Assembly (NCBI GenBank): GCA_002049455.2
Contig: KV918787.1
Span: 310,001 to 374,000, forward strand
Direction of reading: 5' to 3'
Length of the DNA: 64,000 bases
DNA from: Porphyra umbilicalis
Lineage: Eukaryota > Rhodophyta > Bangiophyceae > Bangiales > Bangiaceae
Of the stretch, positions 19,871 through 29,698 are shown piece by piece (positions within the stretch are counted from its first letter, which is position 1; each line of letters begins with the position of its first letter). The position numbers and the translations under genes are program-made. The notes under the pieces are model-generated. The model saw nothing but the letters and a program-made list of their open reading frames with translations, was not told the DNA's origin and did not search any database.

Positions 19871-22224
19871 CGGGCTGTGGTCGTCGTGCGGGTGGTAGGG
19901 CGTCGGTGCAGAGCCCGAGCGTGGGGGGGTGTCGCCACTCCGGCGACGAGTGCGGACGTTCCTTGAAGCGAGGGGGCGGGGCGCTCGGCACGCAGGGGCG
20001 ACAGGCCTGGTGGCGCGGCGGGATAGGGTCGACCCACCTTGGCTGCGAGGCCACAGGTACGGCGGCACGAGCAGCTCTTGTAGGGGTGTCGCTATGGATC
20101 TCTCGGGGCCATGGATGACTGGGAATGCGCCTCCACAGTGCGAGCGGCTCAGTCTAGGGGGCTCTGCCCCGCTCCATGACTGCGCCGCGCGCTTTGGCGT
20201 CGACGTGGGGGATTGGGGAAGGTCCCCCTTGCCTCGGTCTTGCCCCGCGGGTCAAAGAGCCACTCTCCAACGGTCTGGGCCGGAAACCGTGGCGTACTGA
20301 GGTGGGGACGCCCGAGATCGGATGGGGAGCCGGCGAAGTCCCGCCTCGTCCGCGTACGACCGCTGCTACGCACGCCCGGTACTGCCGAGCGCGGGCCATC
20401 CGGAAGTTCGAATGCCGTCAGACCCTCGCTGTGCTACAGCGCAACTGTGCGTCGTCACACGCCAACATCGATCCCGCCTGCGTAGGTCTCCTTCAGGTCG
20501 AGCGGTCGCCACCGCAGAATCAGGTCCGTAGTGAGTCAGGAAATTCAAGCCCAGGGGTGCCGTGCACAGCGGACGGCGAGGAGTGAACCCATGCTCCACG
20601 CGGCGCGCACCAGTGGTCCGCCGATGGGTCAGCCGGATCCGAAAAGGATGGATGACATGATATGGACGCGACGGGGGGAGAGCTGCGGGCTCAGCGTTGG
20701 CCAGACGGGGGGGCAATATGTGCCTCAACCGGCCTGGCGGGGTCACGATGCGAGGCAGTCGGAGACGGCTGCGGATACTGGGGGCTGGTCGAGTGGTGCC
20801 CCCCGGTCGACTGGGGGGTTACACGGGCCACCCGTCGGCGCATCAGGGAGCAAGAAGCAGCGCATCAGTGGCAGAGGCGGTGTGCGCTTGCGGAGCCATT
20901 CCACTGCGTTTGCGCGAAACCCACAGCGGGGGCGGACGCGCCTCTCTTGGCTGGCATTTGGGTCAGGCTCCTGCAGGGAGCACCCGTCCAGACCACCTGG
21001 ACCCCCAACTGTGCGCCTCGCTCGGGGCGCGACCGCCGGGGAGGCGCCCTGTGCCGCGCCGAGACCACCGCAGCAAAAAAAAACCTACGCGGCCTTCTCC
21101 GCCAACAACACACCAGATCGGGGGCTGCTTGCCCCCACCGAGCATCGAATACATGTACAGCGGGTCTGCCATGGCTCGACAGACAGACGCCTGCCACGCG
21201 TCGCAGGCCGACACGAATCTAATGCAGTGCAGGCCATCGATCACCAGTGCGCTGCCGCTCTCGCATACGAGACTCGATACGCATTCCTGTCTTGCACGGG
21301 CTGCAGAGGCCGGGCACGAAGCGTGACAGCACGTGGCGGTCGAGGCCGTCCTTTTCACAAAAACAGGCGAACAGGGTCGATCATCGGCCATCATGGATCA
21401 TGATGATGGCAGGCTCGCCTACCATCGTCTCGTTCGGACTATTATCCATCGCGAACCCACTTGCGATTGCAACTCGATGGAACCGTTCGATGGAGATAGA
21501 TGGGACCAGATGGTACCGTCGATGGAAAACCTCCGAGACTGTTGTGAACTTTTACAGCTGACGAACCCCGTTTTGGCGCGGTCTGCAGGGAGTTGATTCT
21601 GTCCTGAGTACAAATCAGGAATCCGAAATATAGGAAAGTACTTCCGTCGTACGTCCTCGTCGAGTTGTCCCGTTCGGTCGACATCACTTCGTCGCGCTCT
21701 CGGGTGGCAGGCTGTGCGCGCCGGAGAACGTAGCGCCTGACGGCTTGGGTTGTTGGTTCCGGAGCGTGCCTGATAACATCCTGTCGAGACGACCACTGTG
21801 CTTACGTTGGATTTTTTACGTGCTCGGAGTTCTGCGACCCTTACAAGGTCGACCTCTGAGTTCCACTGCATCAGCGAAACAGAAGTGATGTGAGACACCA
21901 AGTCAGATCCTGTCGGCGTGGACCCTTGTGAAGAAGACGGGTACAATATTGGTCGTGACGACGGTGAGATGGACAACTCCGCGGCAGACTTATATTGTAA
22001 GTTCCGTACAAGTGTTGACGAGACAAAGCTGCAGAGTACAGTAGTGGTCGACATGTCAGGTCAAAGAAGCCTGGACTTTCCAATAACACCCGAGTGTCTG
22101 TGTTCGGCTGATCACAAACGGATCAATGAAAGTTGACAGGACCACATCGTAATGTGGACTTCGATGGGTCCGTCGATGGGCAGAAAAATTCCCATCGAAG
22201 GCTTTTTTCGTTGGTGCGCGGCGC
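19871..22224. other. long non-coding stretch
   Basis: None of the ORFs here is protein-like. Upstream of the hypothetical gene it is GC-rich; from about 21.4 kb it is AT-richer. It contains TCGATGG motifs at about 21470-21530 and a perfect 10-bp inverted repeat CTTCGATGGG / CCCATCGAAG at 22159-22168 and 22191-22200, just left of the hAT element. It may include decayed mobile DNA. Confidence 0.35.
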
Positions 22225-22232
22225 AATCGCAG
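22225..22232. repeat. target-site duplication of hAT element, left copy
   Basis: AATCGCAG abuts the left TIR and is repeated exactly at 23143-23150. Confidence 0.85.
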
Positions 22233-23142
22233 TAGGGTTGTGCATCACGCCCCTTTTTGGGTGGCGGGGTGGGCGATGCACGCCTAATCACGCCCTTCTG
22301 CACGCCCCCAACATTGGCACGCCCCTCTTCACGCCCCTAATGTAGCCCCCATGTTTTGGCACTTACTTGATAAGCGATTCAAAGTACCCAATATTCTTGC
22401 AATTTGGATGGTTCAAAGGACCACAAAAATGCCAGAGAACATGAAGGAAACAGCTGCATGCGATACACTCTCTTGGCCTCTGCCACTCTGCGTCAAAGAT
22501 GCTTTGCAGCATCACGGGACGTCGGCTCGCCTAGCCTCCACCGGCCGCCCCACCGCCCGCTGTCCCACCCATCTCACCGCGCACAAAGCCAGAGCAGATG
22601 GTCATCAAATCATTCTCGGTCGTGGCCGCGGGGGCGTCCTCGTCGCCGGGACGACCTCCATCACTGCCGTCGGCCTGGCCGTTGCCGGCGCGCGATGCGT
22701 TGCATTCAACGTCCTCATTGGCGCCCGTGTCAAGGAGCCCCTCTGCGTCCTCCCTGGCTGATGACAGCAGGTGGCCGTTGCTGTGCCATTCCGCACAGAT
22801 GGCGTCCGCGCATCATGGCGTCGAGCACCTTGTTTGTGGGCGCACGACGGAAAAATGGTTCCAACTCCTCATAGCGTCGAGCAATTTGTTTGTGGACGCT
22901 CGGCGGAGCAGGAAGACACCGCGCCCTGAAAAAGCAACGAAGGTGGCACGGAACTGCACCGAAAAATATTCGGTGGACTGGCGCCCCAAGAGCGCATTTG
23001 AAATGATGTACTTTTTTATCAAGCACGCCCCAATCACGCCCCTAAAATTCTGGGCGTGCAGGGCGTGACACGCCCAAAACACGTGAAATTGCACGCCCCA
23101 GGCGTGCAATTTAGCACGCCCCGGGCGTGTTGCACAACCCTA
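22233..23142. mobile_element. non-autonomous hAT element (910 bp) with 8-bp target duplication
   Basis: The left end is TAGGGTTGTGCATCACGCCC and the right end is the near-exact reverse complement, GGGCGTGTTGCACAACCCTA. Both are flanked by AATCGCAG (22225-22232 and 23143-23150), an exact 8-bp target-site duplication. TIRs beginning TAGGG/CAGGG and 8-bp duplications are the hAT hallmark. CACGCCC/GGGCGTG motifs cluster in about 110 bp inside each end, as expected for subterminal transposase-binding repeats. The interior has no intact ORF and no recognisable hAT dimerisation domain, so it must be moved in trans. Confidence 0.85.
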
Positions 23143-23150
23143 AATCGCAG
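23143..23150. repeat. target-site duplication of hAT element, right copy
   Basis: AATCGCAG abuts the right TIR and matches 22225-22232. Confidence 0.85.
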
Positions 23151-23797
23151 TGTCGATTGGGCGCCGTAAATGGGCGTGTGCAGCGTCGGGGCGGTGCGGG
23201 AGTGGAGGCGGCGCCGCCTCCCAGCGTGCCCAATTCCAACAACTACCATTTCAAACGGGTGGTGCCGCCCCGCCGCTGCCCCACCCCCCAATGTTTGAAT
23301 TTTCAAGGCCCGCGCCCCGTCGCCCGCGCCGCGGCGGCCGGCGCGCGCCCCGCCCCGCGCGCGCCCGTTGCCGCCGCGGCCGCGGCCGCTCGGGCGCGCG
23401 GCGGGGCCGCCGCCCGGCGGCGAACCCCCCGATCCCCTGCGTTTGCGGCTCGCGCCCGCCGTTGCCGTCCCCCCCCCCCCGCGCCCCCCGCCGCCGGCAC
23501 CCGCCCGCCGTCTGGTCGCGGCCGACGCGCGGCGCCCCCGCCGCCGACGGCGCCACCCGGTCCACGCGCCGCGCGCCGCCCCCGCCGTCACGGCCGCCGG
23601 CGGCGGCGCCCCTCCCCCCGCCCCCGCCCCCGCCCGACGCCGCGCCGCGCCCCGACGACGACGCGCGCGCACACACACCCCACGTCCCCCGGTGCTGTTG
23701 CTGGCGCGACGGCGCGGCGCCGTCTGCGCTCCCCCCCCGCCCCCATCCCCCCCCCCCCACCCGTCCGCCGGCCCTCCGCCGGCGCGGACCCCCGCCC

Positions 23798-24274
23798 CAT
23801 GGCGGCACCGATGGCGTCGGGCCTGCCGCGCGCCCGCGCCGCCGCCACCGTCGGCGACGCGTGGGCCGCGTGGCCGCCCGCCGCCGCCGCCGCCGCCGCC
23901 GGCGGGCCGCCCGTCGACGCGCCCGCCGCCCCTCCGCCCCGCCGCCGCCGACTGGTCGTTTGTCGGCGGCGGCGGCGGCAGGGGGCCCCCCCCCTTACCG
24001 CGCCGCCCGAGGCGGCGGCCGCCACCCCTCCCCCCACCACCACCACCACCACCACCACCCCTTCACCGCCGCCGACGGGACCGACGCGGGCGGCAGCGGC
24101 TGCGGCGGTAGCGGCAGCACCGGCGGCGGCGGCTCCCCTCCCCCGCCGTCAAAGCCGCCTACTTTGCGCGCCCCGGCGTGAGCCTCGCGACCGAGATGGC
24201 GGCGGTGCTTGGCCCCCCCCCCCCCGGCACCCCCCCCCCCCCCCGACGGCGGCGCCGACGGTGCCGCCACGTCG

Positions 24275-24309
<35 letters not shown>

Positions 24310-27112
24310 GCCGGGGGCGGTGGCGGCGGCCAACGCGGCGGCCGTTGCCGGTGGCTTTGACCCGCTCAGCTACTTTGGCGGCCGCTCCTGCTTGTGGGGG
24401 GGCGGCGGCGGGCGCGCGCGCCACCCGGGGTGGCCCCCGACGCCCGTGCGGGGCGTGCGGGGGGGGCGGGCGGGGGGGGCGCCGCGGGCCCTCCCGCCGG
24501 CGGCGGCGGTGGTGGCGTGGGGGGGGGCTCCCCAGAGGGGGGGGGGGGGGGGCCCGGCGGAACCGTTTGGGGTGACGGCGTTGAGCCCGGCGGCGGCAGA
24601 CGCACCGGCGCGTGGGGCGGGCGGGGGCGGCGGGGGGGCGGACGCGTCGACGCCCGCGGCGGCGGCAGAGGGGCCCCGCGCCGCCGCCGCGGCGGCGGCG
24701 GTCGACGGCGCAGACGCCAACGGCGGCGGCGCGGGCGTGGACGACGCGTCGGTGGCGACGGCGCCCAGCGACGGCGCCGCCGACGCGCGCGCGCGTGTGC
24801 CGACGGTCGGCGCCCCCCCCCCCCCCCCCGACGGCGGCGCGTCCCCCCCGCCAGCCCCCTCACGGGCACCCCCCCCGCGCGGGACCGGCGCCCCCCCCCT
24901 CCCCCCCCCCGGCGCCTGCCTCCCCCCCCCCCCCCCCCCGTCGGCGTCGCCGCGGCCGCCGTCGCGCGCCGCCGACGGGGCGTCCCCCCCCCCCCTCCCC
25001 CACCGTCGTCCTCCTCGACACGCCCGCCGACGGGGGCGTGGCGGGCCTCCCCCCACCCCCTCCTCGTCGACGGGGAGGGGTGGCGGACGCGGGGCCCGTC
25101 GCGACGGGCGTCCGCGCCGCCTACACGGTGACGACGGGCGTCGTTGCGCCGGCCGCCACCCCCGTCGCCGCCGAGGTGGTGGCGGGGGGGGGGGGGGGGG
25201 GGGGCGCTCCCCGCCAAACTCCCCTGGGCCGACTGGGCCACCGACGCAGACGGCCGCGTGACGCTGCTCGTCGTTGCGGCGCCGGTCGTGGACGGCGCCG
25301 CGTCCGCGACGCTCGTCGTGACGGCCCGCGGCGGAGCGGCGGGGGACGGTGGGGGGGACCCCACGGGCTCCCGCGGTGCCCGCGCCGTCGCCGCGCCGCC
25401 GGTCGGGTGCCGCCTCGCGGCCGTGACGCTCCGCGCGACCGGCGTGCGGGCGGTGTGGGGCTTGACCGCCCACGGGGAGGCCAATGGCGGCGGCGGCGGC
25501 GGCGCCTCGTCCACCTCGGCGGCCTACCACACGCCCGGCGGGGCCGCCGCCGACGGGGGTGGGGGCGACGGGGACCCCCCCCCCCCCCACCCCCGAGCCG
25601 CCGTCCACCCCCGCCACGCGGTCGGCGCGATCGCGGTACGCGGCGGCGACCCCCCCCCCCCCCCCCCCCCCAGCGGCTCCCCCGCGGCGGCGCCCTCCCC
25701 CCCCGCACCGTGCGCCTCGCCTTTGACGCGTACGGCCGCCCCGCCGCCGCGTCGGTCACCAACGCGGGCGCCGTCGGGGTGCCCGTGGCCCTCGCCGCCG
25801 CGCCGTCGGGGGGGGGGGGGGGGCCCTCGTCCCCGAATGGGGCGACGGCGTGCGGCGGCTGCTGTGGCTCCCGCCGGGCGCGTCGCACACGTTTGGGGTC
25901 GCCTACACGGGCGCGCGGCCGCCGGTTGGGGGGGGGGGGGGGGGGGGAGGAGCCGGCCGGGCCCCCGCCGGGGGGGGTCCTCCACGCGCGGGTCGTCGCG
26001 ACGGTCGGGGGGGGGAGCCGCACCCTCGACGTGCGCCTCGTGACGCCGCTGCTGCCCGAGCCGCCGGGGGAGGAGGGGGGGGGGGGGTCCACGCGCACGG
26101 CACGGGGTGTGGGGGCGACGCGCACGACGCGGCCGCCGACGGCGCGCCGCCGTGCGGCGTGCCGCACGCGCCGGCGCGCGGCGCGCCGCCGTCGACCGCC
26201 TCGTCGCCCCTGCCGCCGTCGCCCGTCCCCCCAACGCCGACCCCCCCCCCCCGTCGCCGCCACCGGCGTCCCCCCCCCCCCCCCCCCCACCGCGTCGGCC
26301 GCCGCCCCCAGCCCTGCGGCCGCCCCAGCTCCGCCGCGGTGGCGGTCGAGCAGGTGCCCCCCCCCTCCCCCCCCTCCCCGTCGACGCCCCCCCCCCCCCC
26401 CCCCCCCCCACCCCGGCGTGCGCATTCCGCGGCGGCTCACCCCCGCCGCCGGCGGCGCCGTCACCCTCACCGACGCCCACCCGTCGGCGGCGTTTCCGGT
26501 CGCCAATGGGTCCCCGTCGGCGGCGGTGCGGGTGCGGTGCGCCCTCGACCCCGCGGGGGTGGCGCACCTCGCGGCCGGCCCCGAGGTGCTCCTCGGCCCC
26601 GGCGGCCGGTCCGCCGTGCGCCTCGTCCGCGCCGGCGGGGGGGCGGCGCGTCCGCCGCCGCGACGCTGACGCTCACGCCCGTGACGGAGGGGGGACACCC
26701 CACCGCCGCCCCGCCCGTGGTCATCCCCGTGGCGACGCCGGCCGGCCGCCCCGCCTTTTTCGAGTGCCCCCTCCTGACGTGGGGCCCCCCCGACGGCGGC
26801 GGTGGGGGCGCCGGCGGCGGCGCCGGCGGCGCCCGCAACAACGACACCCGCACCGCGACGCTCGTCAATACGGCCGACGCGGCGGTGACGCTGGCGGTCG
26901 TCGGCGACGCGCCCGGCTGGGCGTTTCCCCGCCGATCCGTGCGGCTGCCCGCCCGCCGCCGCGGGCGCCTGCCCGTCACGTGGGTGGGAGGGGGGGGGGG
27001 GGCGGGGGGGGGGGGGCGCCGCCGCAACCGTCCCGTGCGTCGTGACGCTCGAGGGGGGGAGGGGTGGGGCACCGAGTTGCGGTTGGAGCGGCGGCCGCGG
27101 CTGGGGGGGTGA
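23798..27112 (+). CDS. large protein with Ig/ASH-like beta domains, frame broken at C/G runs
   Basis: No single frame spans the region, but plus-strand segments in different frames read as protein and join at C or G runs. In order they include ADWSFVGGGGG, a poly-His tract (CAC repeat near 24035-24058), AAYFARPGVSLATEMAAVLG, GGFDPLSYFGGRSCLW, WADWATDADGRVTLLVVAAP, GVRAVWGLTAHGEANG, TVRLAFDAYGRPAAASVTN, RRLLWLPPGASHTFGVAY, TLTDAHPSAAFPVANG, and TATLVNTADAAVTLAVVGDA followed by a C-terminus ending RPRLGG. Alternating strand-like segments with N-T/N-x and proline turns recall ASH/MSP Ig folds (CEP192, HYDIN), but this is a structural guess. The ATG at 23798 is the first plausible start, downstream of the hAT element. 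Red algae lack centrioles, so a centrosomal role would be surprising. Confidence 0.35.
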
Positions 27113-27303
27113 GCACCCCACCCGCCCGCGTCCGCCGGGGTGGGCGGGGGAGGGCGGGGGGGGGGGGGGGGGCTCGCGTGCCGGCGCAACAAGTGGTGGG
27201 GGTGGGGGTAGGGGGGCGCCGGTTTCGCGGCCGCCCCCCCCCCCCAAAACACTTAACTTTTTGGGTTGTCCGCACCAGTGGGCCCTCCTCCCCCCCCCCG
27301 CGC

Positions 27304-28124
27304 TCACGCCACCGCCGCCCAGTCGACGCCGTCGTGGACGCCTTCGGCGTTGCGCGCGGCTTCCACGGCGTAAAAGACGCCGCGGGAGACGAGGGTGGTG
27401 TTGTCGGGGGTGTACCCCCCCGCCGCGCGCAGGCGGAGGAGGGTGCCAAACGCATAGTCGGGGACGGCGGCTTTGGCGGGGCCTTCCAGAAAGGCACGCC
27501 AGGCGGCCTTGCCGGCCGTCGACTTCATGGCGTCTTCGTGGACGACCGCCACGTCCGTGTCGGGGAAGGCGTTGCGAAAGGCGGCGTGGAGGGCGGCGTC
27601 GTTGCTGTACCGACGGCGAGCAACGCAAAGATGCCGAGGAGGCGACGGCGCATCGGGAAGCGGGGGGGTGTGGGTGTCGGCCGCAACCCAGTGACGCCAG
27701 CGGACAGAGAAGGCGGCAAAAAAAATAGTCTTGTCAGATTCCGCGCCGAGACACAACGCGGCTCACCGGGGTACGACGCCGGGACACCCTGCAGGCGCCC
27801 GTCCCAGCGCGCCGGCTGCAGCAAAGTGTTGCAACCGCGCACCAGCAGCCGCGCGGCACAGGGGCGGCGAGCAAGCCGAGACGGGCGCGCTCCACCCCCC
27901 CCCCGGTGCCGCCAATCAGCGCGGCACCCACACCCCAGTCAAACGGCCGAGGCCACCAACCGCACGTACGGAGTAAGTTTGACGTCCGCTGGTGAGGGCA
28001 GCGACGAGAGGAGGAGCATGTGGCGCTCGGCAAACGCAAACGCTTCGGCCGCCCAGTTGGCCTCGACCGCCGCGTCGTTGCCGTACTCCTCGTTGGCGGG
28101 GGGGGGGTCCGCCGTCGTCTTCAT
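27304..28124 (-). CDS. PBDC1: PBDC1 family protein (yeast Ypl225w/Chp1 homologue)
   Basis: There are two exons: 28124-27970 and 27604-27304. The intron (27605-27969) begins GTACGT and ends GGTACAG. Splicing joins PADVKLTP to NDAALHAAFRNAF with the same spacing as the animal protein. The product is 151 aa. Family hallmarks are EEYGNDAAVEANWA near the N-terminus, then FGTLLRLRAAGGYTPDNT and FYAVEAARNAEG. Yeast Ypl225w acts at the ribosome as a dedicated chaperone of nascent eEF1A; the same cytosolic role is inferred here. The protein ends soon after the conserved core and lacks the long acidic tail of the human form. A 7-base G run upstream (28110) does not disturb the frame. Confidence 0.85.
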
Positions 28125-29698
28125 GGCGCGCAGGTGGGGAGGGAGCGCAGTGCCACTTTCCGTGACGGGACGCACAGCGTTGCGCGGGGAAAGCGCAAGC
28201 GGCAGAGCCGGGTATGATACAGCGGGTCGCAGACGTGGCGCACGCGGGGCACGACGCGCGTGGCGCGGGGTGCCGCGTCGCTGCGGCAGACCACGCCGGC
28301 CGACCACTCGAAATTGTGAGTCACAGGAACCGTTTCTGTTGTGGAAGGATGCCACATCTCGGGGAGGACCTTGACAATTCGTGCACAGCGACCCAGATTT
28401 TGCAGCTGCGGTGCCACGCAAGCCGGTTGAACCGAGCACAGCCCCTTGCTGGATACAGTGAAAAAGAAGCCCCCCTGAGGCTGGTGCACGAGTGAAGAAA
28501 CTACTGCATCCAGCTCTGCCTGCGCTGCCGAGCGGGACACCCCTGTACAGGTCCACACGTACCGTCTGCACTGCAAGGCGACCACGGGCGCCCAGTGCTT
28601 CCCCGTTGCCATCCCAGGTGCCCTCTGCGGGCGCGCCACGGGTGGCCCCCGCAGCAGGCGTGCGAGATGGTTCCTTGCCGCCACGCTGGCTCCCGTGCCG
28701 TCGCGCGAGGCCACGCCTGGACGCACCGCCGGCCGGGGGTGGGGGGCGGCGCGTGCCGGCGCGCGCCTCGGCTGCGGCGGCCGCCAGCGCGCGGGCGGGG
28801 ATGGAGCCGCTTTCGGCGCCCGACGGGGGCCGCGCGGCCGCCCTGCCGCGCACGGTCGTGCCGCGGGCGCGCTCGCCGCCGCCCGTGCGCGGCCGGGGGG
28901 GGGGCGGGTGCGGGGGTAGCGGCGGCGGCGGGAGCGGGGTGGCCGGGGCGGCGGCGGCGGGGGGCGGGTGGGGTGGGGGCGGCGGCGGCGGCGGGGGCGG
29001 CGGGGGCGGGGGCGGCGGCGGCGGCCTGGGTGGGGGCGGCGGCGGGTGGGGCGGCGGCGGGGGCGGCGGCGGCGGCGGCGGCGGGGGCGGCGGGGGTGGG
29101 GGCGGCGGGTGCGGGGGCGGCGGCGTGGTCGGCGTGGCCGTGATGACGCTCACGGTTTTCACGCCCAGGCGAGGCGTGTGGGGGGATCCTGCGTCGCTGT
29201 GTAGCGGGGGAGGCAGGCATGGATTTTGGTCACGCACGGTCATGACCGCGCTGCAGTGTTTACTCGTGCACGCGTGCATCAGTGGATGGTAGGTAAGTAT
29301 CATGCTGCGCACGAGGCACTGTTGGGTGTCGTCGCAGGACCCGCCGGCGGGCCGAGGAGCGGGCCCGGTCGCGGCCGGGCGCGGCTCGGTGGCTGGGCGC
29401 GGAGAGCTGAGCGCGCGTCTCCGCACCAAAAAAACGGTACGTGATCGAGACTTCCAGATACTACATGGCCGCGCCGGACAACGAGAGACTCGACACGTCC
29501 AGACCAATATGGCAGCAACACAACAACAACAAAACGGCGACAGCAGGGCTTTGGCGCAGACAGGCGACAGCCCACGCAGCAAGAAAAAAAAAACAAAAGA
29601 AAAAAATAGCAACACAAACAGATTAAGAAGAAAAAAAAGAGGGTTGCAACCGGTGCGCTTCAGTATGAACACGGCGCCAATGCTTGCCGTCCACCCCC
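28125..29698. other. intergenic between PBDC1 and the DNA ligase gene
   Basis: Both flanking genes are on the minus strand. The stretch contains a GGC/GGGGGC microsatellite (28900-29130) that makes spurious Gly- or Pro-rich ORFs, and an A-rich tract at 29580-29640. No conserved protein is seen. Confidence 0.4.
28900..29130. repeat. GGC/GGGGGC microsatellite, G4-prone
   Basis: About 230 bp of almost pure G and C in units such as GGCGGC and GGGGGC on the plus strand. Closely spaced G runs would permit quadruplex formation; its complement encodes poly-Pro in any frame. Confidence 0.7.

Noticed and set aside
20395-20420. tRNA-like GTTCGAAT T-loop
   Set aside because: The flanking bases do not form a T stem or the rest of a cloverleaf; similar isolated GGTTCGA hits near 50915 and 63645 fail for the same reason.
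20531-21403. 290-aa plus-strand ORF
   Set aside because: No hydrophobic core pattern, no recognisable motif, and three frames are open in parallel.
22159-22206. Bacterial-style terminator (10-bp hairpin then T run)
   Set aside because: The context is eukaryotic and non-coding; the hairpin is better seen as a palindromic motif next to the hAT element.
22351-23026. hAT transposase fragment inside the 910-bp element
   Set aside because: No dimerisation or zinc-finger motif could be read in any frame.
23034-28000. Very long minus-strand Arg/Gly/Pro ORFs
   Set aside because: They are shadows of plus-strand C/G-rich sequence; the protein-like segments with strand patterns read on the plus strand, apart from PBDC1.
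27939-29672. 577-aa minus-strand ORF with hydrophobic start and poly-Pro
   Set aside because: Only its last about 50 codons are real (PBDC1 exon 1); the rest runs through a microsatellite and an A-rich tract.
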